In this document: piece after piece, positions 1 through 11,952 of the stretch
Layout: each line of letters opens with the position of its first letter
Position numbering within the stretch: position 1 is the first letter of the stretch
From: Trissonchulus latispiculum
Taxonomy: Eukaryota; Nematoda; Enoplea; Enoplida; Ironidae
DNA: 64,000 nt
NCBI GenBank assembly: GCA_030248195.1
Contig: JASAND010021176.1
Span: 34,101-98,100, forward strand
Reading direction: 5' to 3'
The notes under the pieces: model-generated
The model's database searches: none
What the model was told of the DNA's origin: nothing
The model's input: the letters and a program-made list of their open reading frames with translations, nothing else
Position numbers and translations under genes: made by a program

Positions 1-868
1 CTTTTAACCAGTTCGTTCAATACCACAGAAACGGTACTGCAGGTTGCATTGCCGTGGTCCAAAAACGAGCAATTATCTGAAATTTTGACTTTGAAATGTT
101 ACCAAAATTCACTATTCAGCAGGTTTGCAAGTAGATAATCTCACTTGCAATTTTTAGGGATGAACGAGAACATCACAACATCGAGAAAAAATTCGGAGAT
201 GGCTAAAAAATCTGTTAAATGGCGCCAGCCTGCTTAAATATATGTACTGCAAAATATTTATTTTACCTGTGTTCTTGGCAGAACCATGACTTATCGGTCA
301 AGGTAAAAAGAATCCAAAAGTTATTATACTCTTCTCCCGCAAAATCTTGCCAGCCAAGAAATGTTTATATTGGCATTTGCTCTACACAAAAATCTTCTGT
401 GTACTCGTCTATTAAGTCTGTGAACTTCTGTGTTTCTTTACGGTCTGAAATTTAAACGAAATAAAATTAAAACTATAATTAATTAATATATATACTGAAT
501 AAGGAATGTCACAAAGTAAGATAATGAAAATTTTTTGATTTCTGGGATCGGAAAATCGCCACCTTTGAGAAAATCAGTTAATTCAACATAACTCCTACAT
601 GTTAAGGGTAAAACAGGTTTGATGATACTCAATCGATACACCGCCCAATTATACGCATCTTATCAATGCCTACTAGCTGCAGTGTATTGCTTTAAGCTGG
701 AGATTTGATCGAAAATAACAGATTTTGACAGAGGTGCGATTTTTGCTTTAAACACAATTTCTCAAAAAATCATTCGACGGTTTCCGTATTCCATGATTTT
801 TGGCAGGGTGATAATTCGCATTATGGCGGAAAAGATTCCTGGTTTGGGCTAAAACTTCTCCTGGGCTG

Positions 869-961
869 ATGTTATCAACGCCCAAACCCGGGTTAAGTGA
901 CTAATCCGGGTTAAGCTAACCCAGGTTTGTGAGTTAACCCGGGTTTACACCTTGATAACAT
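869..961. mobile_element. 93-bp palindromic MITE
   Basis: The ends are exact inverted repeats (ATGTTATCAA at the left, TTGATAACAT at the right). Inside, the hexamers AACCCGGGTTAA and close variants appear four times in alternating orientation, so the whole unit can fold into a hairpin. Superfamily is not assignable from this copy because no clear target duplication is visible. Confidence 0.55.
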
Positions 962-3900
962 AGGTCCCTGGTGTGTGGAAACTCAGTCGAAGTTGCGGAA
1001 CTTCGTGCAACGGACATTTAGCATATGTCGGTTACATTTCTTGAATTTTGTATTTTTATGTATTATTTCTAGAACACTGGAAACTATTGAACCAATTTGA
1101 CAAAAGTCCATTGGCCCACATGTCCTTTATATCATGGCACAAAAAGAAATTTTGGTCGATTCAGCAATTTTGAGGTTTAATGTTGAAAAGTAGATTATTT
1201 TAATTGTTTGCCAGTTTTAGTTACTTAAATAATATGATCTAAATGTGGTCATCATAAGCATTGACATCTGTTTCTGTATAGATCTCTTTCCAACTCCAAA
1301 TTTTACTAAAGTTATCACATTTCAAAAAGCCCTGCACAAAAGGATGACACCAACTTAAAAGGAGACCTAAACAGCCACTTGACGAACTTAATAGCAGCTG
1401 AACCCATAGATGGCAAATCTATAGATTCCGTGAAATCTAATAATAGATAGGAAAAGTTGCAAAACAAATGTTATGAAATTAGAAAAAAACTTACGAAATA
1501 CTTCTAGTCAATGACCAATACAACTTTGTATCTTGGATAATTAAATCCAAGATGATTATCCAATTATCCAAGTGATAATTAAATCGAATGTGAGGTATAT
1601 ATTAATATCCCTACCGTCTGCAAATGACCCATATTCCCTGTAATCAAAAATTATGTCTCTTGAGAAGAGAGTTTAGCAATTGAATATGTGAAGTAATAAA
1701 CATAACCAGCTCATTTTTAGTCATTGAGCAAAGTGTTATGAAATAATGTGAATTCCCGTCATTTGCTCAATCTATGGAAAAAAAGTTCATGCAAACGGAG
1801 AGTAGTTATATATTATGAGCTCTAAGACAGTGCCAAGGATATGATATGATATGATATGATAGGATTAAGTCTTAAGAATGTTTTAATTATATTAAAGTTA
1901 AGTTTAAAGAGGTGTAACTTTAACTTAGAAATTTGCTTGAGATTTGATTACGAGCAGTGGAGCAGTTGTCGGCCAAGAGGTTTTGATTGCAGATTGGCAA
2001 AATTACTTATTTCAAAACAATAAACTCACTCCGTAGTTGACGCTTTTGCAAAGTTCAGCTTATACATCCTTTAATATGAAAAGCGTCCCTTTTTTCTTAA
2101 TCTCTCCAGGAAAAATAATTCTAAACGCATTTTCGGTTAAGTAGCATCAAATACAATTTATTTTCTAAAGAGATCTGTCCAAACATCATTTAAGATTTAA
2201 GCGAGGACCTGGCTTTGAAAGTAAAGTTTCAGAGGCCTTTGCTCTTTAAAAGTAGTATTCTAAATTATACATATAATTTGTCTTTTTATTTAAACAGAAA
2301 GAAACCGCGGTTAAATTACTTATTTCTTATTTCGGCATTTTTAGTTCTGCTATGGGTTCAACTGTGAGGACACGACTCTCGAATAATCCCATAATATTCT
2401 GATTTTTCAAGCTATTTATTGATGTTTAAAATATATCAAAAGAAAGTTATAAGTGCAATGCTAAATGTAAACTATAGGACCAGGATTATTTAAATGTTGC
2501 TAGTTTGTTTATGCTAAAACATGTTAAACATTTCATCAGGTCAAGTGTAGGCACGAGCAGCGGTGAAAATTACATAAAATTGGAGTTGGCCGAAAAGTAA
2601 ATTGACAGCAATCCCTTGAATCAAAGAAATGACATTTTTATTGACAAGGGAGTATGGAGTGAAAAACGACGAGGCGCAGTTTTTTGTATCTTCTTAAGCT
2701 TCAATTAAAAGAAAAAATGTAAAGAAATTATGTACAAGATATGCAAATTTTATAAAATTCTGTACGACCCTGTGGACTTGTTTTATTTCAACGGATAACT
2801 ATGGCGACAACTGGCCTCAAAAATGAAGTTAAACCCAAAAAAATAACCGGGTAAGTCTTTGAAAAAACTAAGTTCGCGGATTCGTAGAACTAATTGGACT
2901 TGAAATTGCTATTAACTCAAAGACAAACGGGTTAATATAATCTGTTCCAATAATCTTAAGCAGGGGCGTTTCCAAGATATATTAAAGGAAGGGTTTTAGT
3001 AAAAAAAATAAAAATTTTACTGAAAAGGAGGGGATTCTAACAAACATTTACACTTTTTGTGATGAACTATTGGTACAATTTTCCTTTGGACAACCCAACA
3101 AGAAAAGGTTTCAACCGCAAAACCCCTCTCCCCTGGAGGTAAGCTCCGAGTTTAACTTAACCATTAAATTTTGGGGTTGAAGTAAAAATGTACTTAAACT
3201 ATTGTTAACCTTTAACCCATGTTTTTATAAAATCGGGTCCCGGATTGCCTTTTCTGTTCCCATCTAGAGCCAACTGTAAATGCTTAATCCATTCGTATTT
3301 GTGTTTTAATTTGAAACATACTATTATTAACTGTTCTCAGTGCTAAGCGTAAGGAGCAATTTTGTAGCAGAACTCAATTAATTACATTGGAGGTATTACT
3401 TATGTCTCAAAAGATCTGTCTAGAGGTGCATACCAGTAAAATTAAACCGTTTCGAGAAACTGCCTTCCAGGAGAACCCGCACGGAAGCCAAATTTGAAGG
3501 GAAGCGTGATTAGCTGTAGATAAAGTTTAAATGTAGATTATTGTTGAAATTGCCAATGAGGAGGATCATTTGTCATACCGGGCTATCTACTCACACGATT
3601 TGTTTGTTCACCGTGTCAGGGCACTATTTGTTTGTTTTATTCATGCAAGCGATTTTGAAGGCCACAGACACAAGGATGGGTGGGATTAGTTGAGAAAGTG
3701 TCTAAGAAAACCAAGGATTAGTTTTCATTCTATATTACCATAAGGTCAAAAATTCTTTGAAGGGGTAATATCGGATAAGGAAAGTTCAAAAAGTAATCGA
3801 AAAGGGGACATTAACAATACTTATATTTTTGGAGGAGAGAAAAACCAATAAAACGAGTCCTTCCAAATGTAAAAGGCATTCTTGGTACGAGATAGTGTTG

Positions 3901-4616
3901 CTGAAAATATCAATTTTCAAGACATAATGACAAATGCTTTTTTACCTCTTGCCAGAAGCCTTTTTAAAAAAGTTTATTGCACGAGCCTAACAACTGCTTT
4001 CAACGTTAAAGAAATTAAGGGTAGCTGGAAATTTGGAATAAACTTAAAATTACATAAGTTGTAGCGTAGCGTCTTGACGTACAAATAAGTAAGCATATGC
4101 GTAAGGGGTAAATAATTGATGTGCGCTAGAGATAGCAGTTTAAAATTAATATAAAATGATGTCACGAAGCTGGTGAAAAAAGTTTAAACTCAAAGCAGTT
4201 ATGTACGTATTAAGAAATTCATGAAGTTAGGTTAAAGATGAACAGAACGTTTAGAGTGTATTAATCCGGTAAGAGGCAAGTGTAGGAAAACAGCTGCCAA
4301 CGTATTGCTGTACTTATTTAGGTTAAGGAGGGCGAGGTTGAATTTGGGGGGGCGTGGGGTTGTGACTGTGAATGAGTAAGTAATCAATAACCCAGAAAAT
4401 AACAGCGCAATAAATGCTTAGTGTGATTCAATTGTTAGAGGAAGTAAGCTACTACAGCTTACGTAAGTTTGGTTGTGGTACAAAACAGGTGCAATTAATC
4501 AAAATTGCAACAGCTGTTCAAAATTATCAGTTATTCATTAAGTTTGCTTAAGCACATAAACATAGAAGCAACGGGGGGGAAGGGGGGATATATACTACTT
4601 TTGTATTTCTAGAAGG

Positions 4617-4885
4617 CTAGAAAGGAAGGCTAGAAACTGTCGTTTTTGAATGAACTGAAACTGAAATTGCGCCTGAAACTAAAACTGAGACTAAAATTTT
4701 TCTGCCTTCCCGACTGAAAATTAAGCTGAAACCGAAACTATTTTCAGCGACCGATTGACACTAAAATTATATTGAATCACCAATTAAAACTGAAACTATA
4801 ATCGAATGCTCAAATAATTTTACTCACTGCTGAAACCTAAACTGAAACTTAAAAACTGAAGTTTACCTGAAATCACCGAAACACT
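4617..4885. mobile_element. Decayed hAT-type MITE, CTGAAA hexamer family
   Basis: The stretch is full of degenerate CTGAAA/ACTGAAAC hexamers. Its left part (AGGCTAGAAACTG.. then GAATGAACTGAAACTGAAA) matches the interior of the intact element at 61921-62427, and it ends in CCGAAACACTG, like the CTGAAACAACACTA end of that element. I read it as an old, broken copy of the same family. Confidence 0.5.
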
Positions 4886-5305
4886 GATTGTGTTAAGAAC
4901 TCGCAATTGCAAATCAGTGTGTAGAAATTGAAAATCTGGAGACAGTTTGAAATGTAAGTTTTAGATTCCGCATATCTGCATTATAATTTTGACACTCAAA
5001 TGAAAGATTATCATTTTCACAATAATGAAAAATATCTGCGTTGATCGGTGGTAAGTGGAAAAATTCGAAATTGTAGTTATTCAATTTAATTTAATTCTCA
5101 GACAAAAACAATTCCAAGAAAGTGATAAGTATAATAAAAACTCATTGTTGTAAACTCGGAACGGGATGCAGTGAAGTGGATAGTGTGAAGCCAAATGTTG
5201 ACCCAATATTGGCGTTGCCACTGTGCTTAATATAGTTCCACACAAACAATTAAAGCACGCAAAACCAGTACACAAACAAACGCATACCTCCACTGCTTCT
5301 CTTAC

Positions 5306-5446
5306 TCAGCTGCCCATTTCACTCAGTTCCATTTTCTCCCTTATGTCGACCTTGTCCAAATCGTCAGGGGCAACGGTGCTCCTTTCCATTCATACCAATG
5401 CAAGAATCTCACCAGAAAGTGCTGCATTCAGCATATCTTTAGCACC
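5306..5446 (-). pseudogene. Possible minus-strand exon remnant, unknown protein
   Basis: On the minus strand a pyrimidine-rich tract ending in AACAG precedes a 47-codon reading frame that ends at a GTAAG donor. The frame reads like real protein (GAKDMLNAALSGEILALV, an in-frame TGA, MERSTVAPDDLDKVDIREK, MELSEMGS), with one internal TGA where an arginine CGA would fit and a TGA as the last codon. I do not recognise the family. It may be an exon relic or chance. Confidence 0.25.
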
Positions 5447-5889
5447 CTGTTACAATAAGCAAACAAATGGTGCTACAGACACACGTTTAGAAACTATATG
5501 GAACTTTTTGAATTTATGTCAAGAAAAGATAATAAAATGAATGAAGAAAAGGAGTGATTCGCGAAGAGTTAAGCTTACTTAAAATATGTAGACTATGACA
5601 ATTAAAAGGACATAGATGTGGTATGTTCTGTTACGTATATTGATTACAAAAGTTACATAGTCGATGAACTGAGCCGACGATCTAGCTCTTATGCTGCTCG
5701 AAGCCGTCAATTCATGGCTGATACACGCGAGTGCGACTTGTAGCGTATATTAGCGTATATTGACTTTTGATGCACTGTCATTGTTATCGTGTGATAATAT
5801 CAGAAGGACAGATAGAGTCAAAACAGCCACAAGTCCACGGATCCGTGCCGACACGATGATATCACAATTTGAAGAATGAAAATTAAAAC

Positions 5890-6429
5890 ATGGACACCCA
5901 GAGTCAGACCACCCTTGTTTCACAACCGGTTTCGATGCTCCACCGGGGACATCTTCTTCTTGCGATTCTTCACACGCTGCTATCGTTCCTGGAGGGGTCA
6001 GATAACGGGGGATCCAATTTCGGGAGGGAAGGAAAATTTCAAAGTTCTCTATGGTTGGGGCTTCAGAGACTGGGGGGGGGCAAGAACCGGGGGGACCGGA
6101 TGACGAAAATTGCCGTGAGGGCCGGCGGGAGGCAGGGAGGCAAGGACTGGGGTGACTGGAGGACCGGAACTACCGGGAGGGCTTCTATTGATGTTGTTGT
6201 CGTTGGCAGAGCCCAAATGGATGCCAGTAAACCCGGTTTACCCGTTGGAGCCGTTAAAGAATTTAGCATGCTGCCTATCAGCGAAACCAACAGTAAGGGG
6301 AATACTGTTGCGTTTTTGCTTGGCGAAGCCTACGTCACTCCGCAGAAAGATGTTACTTCAATCAAGGTCTGGAAAAAGGCTCTAGTGAAGAAAGAAACGA
6401 AGACAAAGAAATTCATAAATGGAAAATGA
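5890..6429 (+). pseudogene. Gly/Pro-rich coding-like stretch, possibly collagen-like relic
   Basis: A 179-codon open frame starts at 5890, but the more protein-like signal shifts between frames: GVTGGPELPGG and GARTGGTG runs around 6060-6180 suggest Gly-X-Y repeats broken by frameshifts. GC content rises well above the flanks. No splice sites or homologous domain were recognised. The hAT-like element at 6499 begins 70 bp after the stop. Confidence 0.2.
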
Positions 6430-6498
6430 CGCGCATTTCTGACAGTGTCTGAAAACTACGCAGAAAATTAAAATTGGAATATGACTACTACGCAGAAG

Positions 6499-7369
6499 CA
6501 GGGATGGAAACTGGGTCACTTTTTGTGACCCATGACCCACTCGACCCAAACACAAATTTGACCCAGACCCAAAGCGACCCATAAAATTTTAAAATTTGGT
6601 GACCCAGACCCAAATGACCCAAACGTTTTCGTGACCCAGACCCAACTGACCCAGAATTTTTGTGACCCAAACCCAAATGACCCAATAAAATAACGTTACC
6701 CAGACGGACTTTACCTAAACGTGATTGTCCTTTTGTGCAGTAATTTGAAAACACCGTAAATTTCTTAATTTTTGAAAAGAGGCAAGAACAAGTACATTCC
6801 CCTTTTTGTGAAACTAGGTCGACAGTTTGTTTTTTTACAAAACACCTATGCCGGTGGAAAGCTTGTAGCATATAAAGTTGATCATTCAAGGTCACTGGTA
6901 AAAGCTAAGGGTCCTATCAAGATTTCAAAAAATGTGTCCACCTTGGTACATGGCTTTTACCATATACATGAACCCACTGAAATAGAATGGCATGGCAAGG
7001 CAAGTCACACTTAACTACTGATTTCTGTGAAGCGAGTGCTAAATTTAATAAAATTGTTAGTGATCGCGCCGAAGGCGCAAAAAGTTTTTTAAAAACAGGG
7101 TTTTATTTTAAAATTGGCTAAATTTCCACCACAAAAATTGAAACCGGAAGCTTACTTTAAAGACTTGGCAAGACCCTGTGACCCAAACCCAAAATTACCC
7201 ACTAAAATTTGCTGACCCAGACCCAAAGTGACCCACAGGAAGACTGACCCAGACCCGTACTGACCCAACGGCTTCACAAAATCAGTGACCCAAGACCCAG
7301 TGACCCAAGGAAAAATGGCGGCCCAAACGACCCATGACCCAATGACCCATGACCCAGTTTCCATCCCTG
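6499..7369. mobile_element. Non-autonomous hAT-like element with (GACCCA)n ends
   Basis: The element starts CAGGGATGGAAACTGGGTCA and ends with the inverted form ..GTTTCCATCCCTG. It is flanked on both sides by the identical 8-bp duplication CGCAGAAG (6491-6498 and 7370-7377). An 8-bp target duplication and a CAGGG-type terminal repeat are typical of the hAT superfamily. Each end runs into about 200 bp of degenerate GACCCA hexamers in opposite orientation (6510-6720 and 7170-7355). The interior holds an 80-codon ORF at 6772-7014 with no recognised domain and no transposase. Confidence 0.85.
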
Positions 7370-7377
7370 CGCAGAAG

Positions 7378-8151
7378 GTTCAAATGGGTTGTGTAGAGAT
7401 GGCGTTCGATGCAGAGTCACATTTAAAAGGGGGGGTACGTGACTTTTGATCCGATGTTATTGTTATCGTGTAATATGTAATAAGTACTGGCTATTTGATT
7501 CCTGCAAGTCAGGACTTAGCACGACTGTCACCAATTAAAGATTCCTAGATAAGACAATAAATTCGAGTCGCGAATCAAAAAGAGTTCGGATCGCAGAACG
7601 TGTGCTGAGAGCGGGGTCATGTCAAGATAAAGTAACTTTTATTGTTTTCTGATTCGCCAATTGGTTTTCTCGAATATGTATTTTTATACTGGTTCTTGGG
7701 ATTCTGGAGCTCTTAAATTTTCTAAATGATTTGATCCGTCATTAATTTAGCTCTACATTCTTGTAAAACTTTTAGAGTTCTTGGGGTTTTTGAGGGTCTT
7801 TAAGAGCTTCTTAATTTCTTCGCATTTAGCATCGTTCTATAGAGCCCTTCAAAGGTGGCCTTGACATACGTTATACCTAGGAAAAGGAAAAAGTTAAAAA
7901 CCTTTTGGCAGAAAAATTTTCCGCTGTATGAAAGACACGGCGCTACAACTTTGCAGTAATATTAGGGACACACCATAGAATGCAGCTGTCTAATTTTAAA
8001 AAATCGGGCGTTTTTGGACCATGAAAAACAGGACCCAGGTTTGCATACCCTGAACGATTGGCGAAAGTTACAGAAATGGCCTACAAATATCTGCACTCGC
8101 ATAAACGCTTAAAACAAAACTTATGAGAGTAGTTGCTAACTTCTATCAACT
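7378..8151. other. Intergenic spacer between two hAT-like elements
   Basis: No gene or recognisable repeat is seen. It ends in TATCAACT, the left target duplication of the next element. Confidence 0.5.
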
Positions 8152-9154
8152 CAGAGCTAGCTCGGGGTCCAAAATGTCAGATCCGGCCCGGACGCAGACC
8201 CGTTTGCCGGAACCCGAGCCACCCAGACACGGATCCGGGTATCCGGATCTAAAAAAGAACCAGTTTGCAATTCAAACATTCGCTGCATTCTTAAATTTCA
8301 TTGCAACTCTACTGCCGTGATAAGATTAAACCTGACGTGATAAATGTTTGGTTAGTTAATTTACGCTGTACGACAATCTTTAAATAATTTGAGTGCTAGG
8401 GCTACAGAACTGGGATCTCGTCTGGATATTGGTAGCAGTTTTTTATCATGTGTCCAGAGACAGTATGAGGCTGTTCTTCGGATAAGCTACGATTGCTCTG
8501 GAGGGAAGAACGTGAACGAATTTTTGTGGCTTGTATTTGAAAACAATGTGTTACTTTTGAGTGCACTTCAAAATTTTATGAAAAGTTATTAATTCGAGTT
8601 ATTATATTTCAGTAGTATAGTATCCGTTTTTCGCACCTCACTCCGGGAGGGAATGACCTTTTGACCTTTCCTTCAGTTTTCATGTACTTAAGCTTATTCT
8701 AAACTACACCAATCTCTTTGTTTCCATTCTTTAATCCCTTTCTTTCCGACCCTCTGAGTTCTTCCCCCGGGGCTTGGGACCCGGCGTATTTCCGGACGTT
8801 CTTAGGTTTTTCAAACTTCTAACTTCAAGTGCTTATATATCCTTGGTGCAGCATCAACAAATCGGGTTTCATAAAATTTTTATAAGGAGTAATCTTTATG
8901 GCTTTCTAACCTCTTATTCGATTCTTTCCGTCCCTCTGAGTTCTTCCCCCGGTGCTTGGGACCCGGCGTCGGCCCATTACCGGACTCCTACCTAAGCTAA
9001 CTTACTTCCTACGTACCTACCTAACCTAATCTATAATATACACTAACCTAAGCCCGGTCCACCACCATCTAATGTTTTTGTGTTTTTATGTTTTATTGTT
9101 TTTTATTTTCTAGATACAATATACAACAAATATGTACACTATTAACAGTAGCCC

Positions 9155-9505
9155 TTAGGAGGACTGTTGGGATAAGGGGGAGAAGAGGTGGAGGCGGAGC
9201 TTGGTTCCCAGGGTTTGGGCGAGGCTGTCGGTAATTGGAATTTGTTTTTGGTCAATCATCCGAAGGTAAACCAAGTCCGGCCCTTCCAAAATCCCCAAAA
9301 ATGGTAATCCGAAACTTCCCTTAAATTTAAAACTAGCCGACCTCCCATCCTCAGTAGCTGTTTCCGAGGTGAAGTAGCATGGCGCACTGTAGTCCCAAAT
9401 TTCCACGTCGTTACCTTGAACACTAAACCAACACCACCAAAACATTTTCGAGATAGCTTTTAAAACCGACCGTCCACCACGAAAGAACGAATGAGACTGA
9501 TCCAT
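9155..9505 (-). CDS. TIR-encoded 116-aa protein, left copy
   Basis: This ORF starts MDQSHSFFRGGRSV, ends ..SPLSQQSS, and is almost identical to the right-arm copy (E instead of K at residue 35, in VQGNDV[E/K]IW). I do not recognise the family. It has an aromatic segment FWWCWF near residues 22-27 and no convincing membrane helix or catalytic motif. The start chosen is the ATG shared by both arms; the left copy has an in-frame upstream ATG that adds 12 residues. A TATAAAAG box lies 17-24 bp upstream (9522-9529). Near-identity of the two copies points to homogenisation of the arms, or to a young element. Confidence 0.55.
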   Translation of the reverse strand: MDQSHSFFRGGRSVLKAISKMFWWCWFSVQGNDVEIWDYSAPCYFTSETATEDGRSASFKFKGSFGLPFLGILEGPDLVYLRMIDQKQIPITDSLAQTLGTKLRLHLFSPLSQQSS

Positions 9506-9521
9506 TTTTCGATATTTGCTC

Positions 9522-9529
9522 CTTTTATA
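9522..9529 (-). promoter_or_regulatory. TATA box upstream of left TIR ORF
   Basis: A consensus TATAAAAG on the minus strand, 17-24 bp before the ATG of the TIR ORF. The right arm has TATAAAGG at the equivalent place (11579-11586). Confidence 0.45.
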
Positions 9530-10294
9530 GATTTTTGTCAATTCCCAAGAAGGTAGTTAGCGGTCCCCAAGGGACCAAGATCAAAAGCACCGACCGATTA
9601 GGTCATTAATCAAACTCGACAAACTATCCCAGGAGGGTAGCTAAAATTTAACTCTGTGCGGTCCCAGGGGATAACATATGGTGAGCGTGGGTAAAAATAA
9701 AATTTAAGGTGGCGTCGTCCCAGGGGAAGGTCGATGAGATTGAAACCAGCTTACTGTCCAAACTTGATCACGATTTTGAGTCACTCCTACCTTACTTCTA
9801 GCCCACAGTTTTCACCTTTTATAGGTAACCCCTTTACCTGTCTTGTCTTGCCCTAATTTCGCAACTACCTTGGTTTTGTGCTCCGAGTCACTCCAATATT
9901 ACTCCAAGTATACTTTTTTCTAATATACCTTATGACCTGGCCTTGCCCTTTCCTTCCTAACCATAATCTTCCGCTTCCGTAATTTTGTGCTCCGAGTCAC
10001 TCCAAAGTTACACCGGTACTGCTCCAAGCCAACACCGAGTATACACTAAGCATACACCGAGCTTACTCTATTTATGTTTTTAAATCTAAATTGTTTTCAA
10101 TCGGACCCGCCCTCGTCGCCTTCTGTTTTTTCTGGTAGTACCATCGTATCTAGGTCGATGTATCTAGTATATCTAGTCGTCGCGTCGAATTGGCCATCCA
10201 ATTTAGACATGACTTACTTCGAGTACTGTGAATCAATAAAAGCAGAAATTGTTCTCTGAAATTTTTCAACATTACCCCAACCTTACTCACAAGC

Positions 10295-10349
10295 CTCGGT
10301 GCAAGCTCGGTGTATGCTCGGTGTTAGCTCGGAGTAAGCTTGGAGTGAC
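10295..10349 (+). repeat. Five tandem 11-bp iterons
   Basis: Five directly repeated 11-mers stand side by side: CTCGGTGCAAG, CTCGGTGTATG, CTCGGTGTTAG, CTCGGAGTAAG and CTTGGAGTGAC. They lie upstream of the zinc-finger ORF, and related 11-mers recur inside both arms (inverted near 10020-10070, direct near 11044-11090). The period and placement suggest protein-binding iterons for replication or transcription of the element. Confidence 0.65.
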
Positions 10350-10462
10350 TCTAAATCAATAAAAGTGCGAAGGACAACGTACATAAAAGCACCAAGCGAA
10401 ATCAATAAAAGCACGTACGACAAAGTACATAAAAGCAGGCAGAATACTTAACTCTAACAAAT

Positions 10463-11011
10463 ATGTCTAGTTGCGAATACAATAAACCATACCAGTGTGG
10501 TGAATGTGGTCAGACTTTCACAAGGGCGTTCAACCTACAGCGTCATGTTCAATATATTCATAGTGCAAAACCGGACTATGATGAGTCTGAGTCAGATGTA
10601 AGTACGGAGTCATCAAGAAGTAGTGACTCGGGCAGTAAGATAAGACCGATTGGAGAATTTTGGGGTGAGCTTGTTCGACGGACTGAGGTGAAATATGAAC
10701 GACGAATGGGTAGACTAACCGAAGAGTACCTTACTGACGGAAATTCTGAGGCTACATCTGAGGTTGAGGCTTACAACGAATTTAGACCATTAATTAGGGC
10801 AGAGTTAAACAGGTTGATCTATACTCACATCCAACGTTGCAAACAGTTCCTTGACGACCCACTTATCGAAAAGATTATGGATGAGCAGGTAGACTACGAG
10901 CATGAATTTTCTAATGAAGAGGCCCTTAAGCGAGCAATTGAAAAGAACGTCGACCTAGATACGATGGTACTACCAGAAAAAACAGAAGGCGACGAGGGCG
11001 GGTCCGATTGA
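10463..11011 (+). CDS. C2H2 zinc-finger protein of the long-TIR element (182 aa)
   Basis: Residues 9-34 form one classical C2H2 finger (YQCGECGQTFTRAFNLQRH followed by VQYIH; C-X2-C-X12-H-X4-H). A Ser/Asp/Glu-rich linker (residues 37-57) and a charged, probably helical domain without recognised family follow, ending EGDEGGSD. It is the only ORF in the single-copy centre of the element, although its last codons lie within the right inverted repeat. TATA-like ATAAAAGCA motifs occur three times in the 110 bp upstream. A DNA-binding or regulatory role for the element is an inference from the finger; no nuclease or transposase motif is visible. Confidence 0.75.
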   Translation: MSSCEYNKPYQCGECGQTFTRAFNLQRHVQYIHSAKPDYDESESDVSTESSRSSDSGSKIRPIGEFWGELVRRTEVKYERRMGRLTEEYLTDGNSEATSEVEAYNEFRPLIRAELNRLIYTHIQRCKQFLDDPLIEKIMDEQVDYEHEFSNEEALKRAIEKNVDLDTMVLPEKTEGDEGGSD

Positions 11012-11043
11012 AAACAATTTAGATTTAAAAACATAAATAGAGT

Positions 11044-11090
11044 AAGCTCGGTGTATGCTTAGTGTATACTCGGTGTTGGCTTGGAGCAGT
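11044..11090 (+). repeat. 11-bp iterons in right arm
   Basis: CTCGGTGTATG, CTTAGTGTATA, CTCGGTGTTGG and CTTGGAGCAGT follow one another with an 11-bp period, matching the central iteron cluster. The mirror image lies in the left arm near 10020-10070. Confidence 0.55.
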
Positions 11091-11601
11091 ACCGGTGTAA
11101 CTTTGGAGTGACTCGGAGCACAAAATTACGGAAGCGGAAGATTATGGTTAGGAAGGAAAGGGCAAGGCCAGGTCATAAGGCATATTAGAAAAAAGTATAC
11201 TTGGAGTAATATTGGAGTGACTCGGAGCACAAAACCAAGGTAGTTGCGAAATTAGGGCAAGACAAGACAGGTAAAGTGGTTACCTATAAAAGGTGAAAAC
11301 TGTGGGCTAGAAGTAAGGTAGGAGTGACTCAAAATCGTGATCAAGTTTGGACAGTAAGCTGGTTTCAATCTCATCGACCTTCCCCTGGGACGACGCCACC
11401 TTAAATTTTATTTTTACCCACGCTCACCATATGTTATCCCCTGGGACCGCACAGAGTTAAATTTTAGCTACCCTCCTGGGATAGTTTGTCGAGTTTGATT
11501 AATGACCTAATCGGTCGGTGCTTTTGATCTTGGTCCCTTGGGGACCGCTAACTACCTTCTTGGGAATTGACAAAAATCTATAAAGGAGCAAAAATCGAAA
11601 A

Positions 11602-11952
11602 ATGGATCAGTCTCATTCGTTCTTTCGTGGTGGACGGTCGGTTTTAAAAGCTATCTCGAAAATGTTTTGGTGGTGTTGGTTTAGTGTTCAAGGTAACGAC
11701 GTGAAAATTTGGGACTACAGTGCGCCATGCTACTTCACCTCGGAAACAGCTACTGAGGATGGGAGGTCGGCTAGTTTTAAATTTAAGGGAAGTTTCGGAT
11801 TACCATTTTTGGGGATTTTGGAAGGGCCGGACTTGGTTTACCTTCGGATGATTGACCAAAAACAAATTCCAATTACCGACAGCCTCGCCCAAACCCTGGG
11901 AACCAAGCTCCGCCTCCACCTCTTCTCCCCCTTGTCCCAACAGTCCTCCTAA
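11602..11952 (+). CDS. TIR-encoded 116-aa protein, right copy
   Basis: Same protein as the left-arm ORF with one residue changed, read outward toward the right end of the element. TATAAAGG at 11579-11586 sits 16-23 bp before the ATG, and AATAAAA motifs follow the stop within 70 bp. No homologous family is recognised. Confidence 0.55.
   Translation: MDQSHSFFRGGRSVLKAISKMFWWCWFSVQGNDVKIWDYSAPCYFTSETATEDGRSASFKFKGSFGLPFLGILEGPDLVYLRMIDQKQIPITDSLAQTLGTKLRLHLFSPLSQQSS

Larger units (their letters stand above)
1..5300. other. AT-rich stretch without a supported gene
   Basis: No ORF longer than about 80 codons and no exon with convincing splice sites is seen on either strand. Apart from a 93-bp hairpin MITE near 870-960, a short GATAT microsatellite near 1836-1862 and a decayed CTGAAA-type transposon relic near 4617-4885, the stretch looks like unstructured intergenic DNA. 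I looked here for missing 5' exons of gene A (signal peptide and CTLD) and found none. Confidence 0.6.
8611..10158. repeat. Left terminal inverted repeat (about 1.55 kb)
   Basis: It is nearly identical to the reverse complement of 10950-12678. Its inner end reaches into the reverse complement of the last codons of the zinc-finger ORF (about 20, plus the stop). It lacks roughly 180 bp present in the right arm (near 12240-12420), where two copies of a segment containing CATAAAATTTTTATAAGG flank the extra piece, so that piece was probably lost by recombination between direct repeats. Confidence 0.85.
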
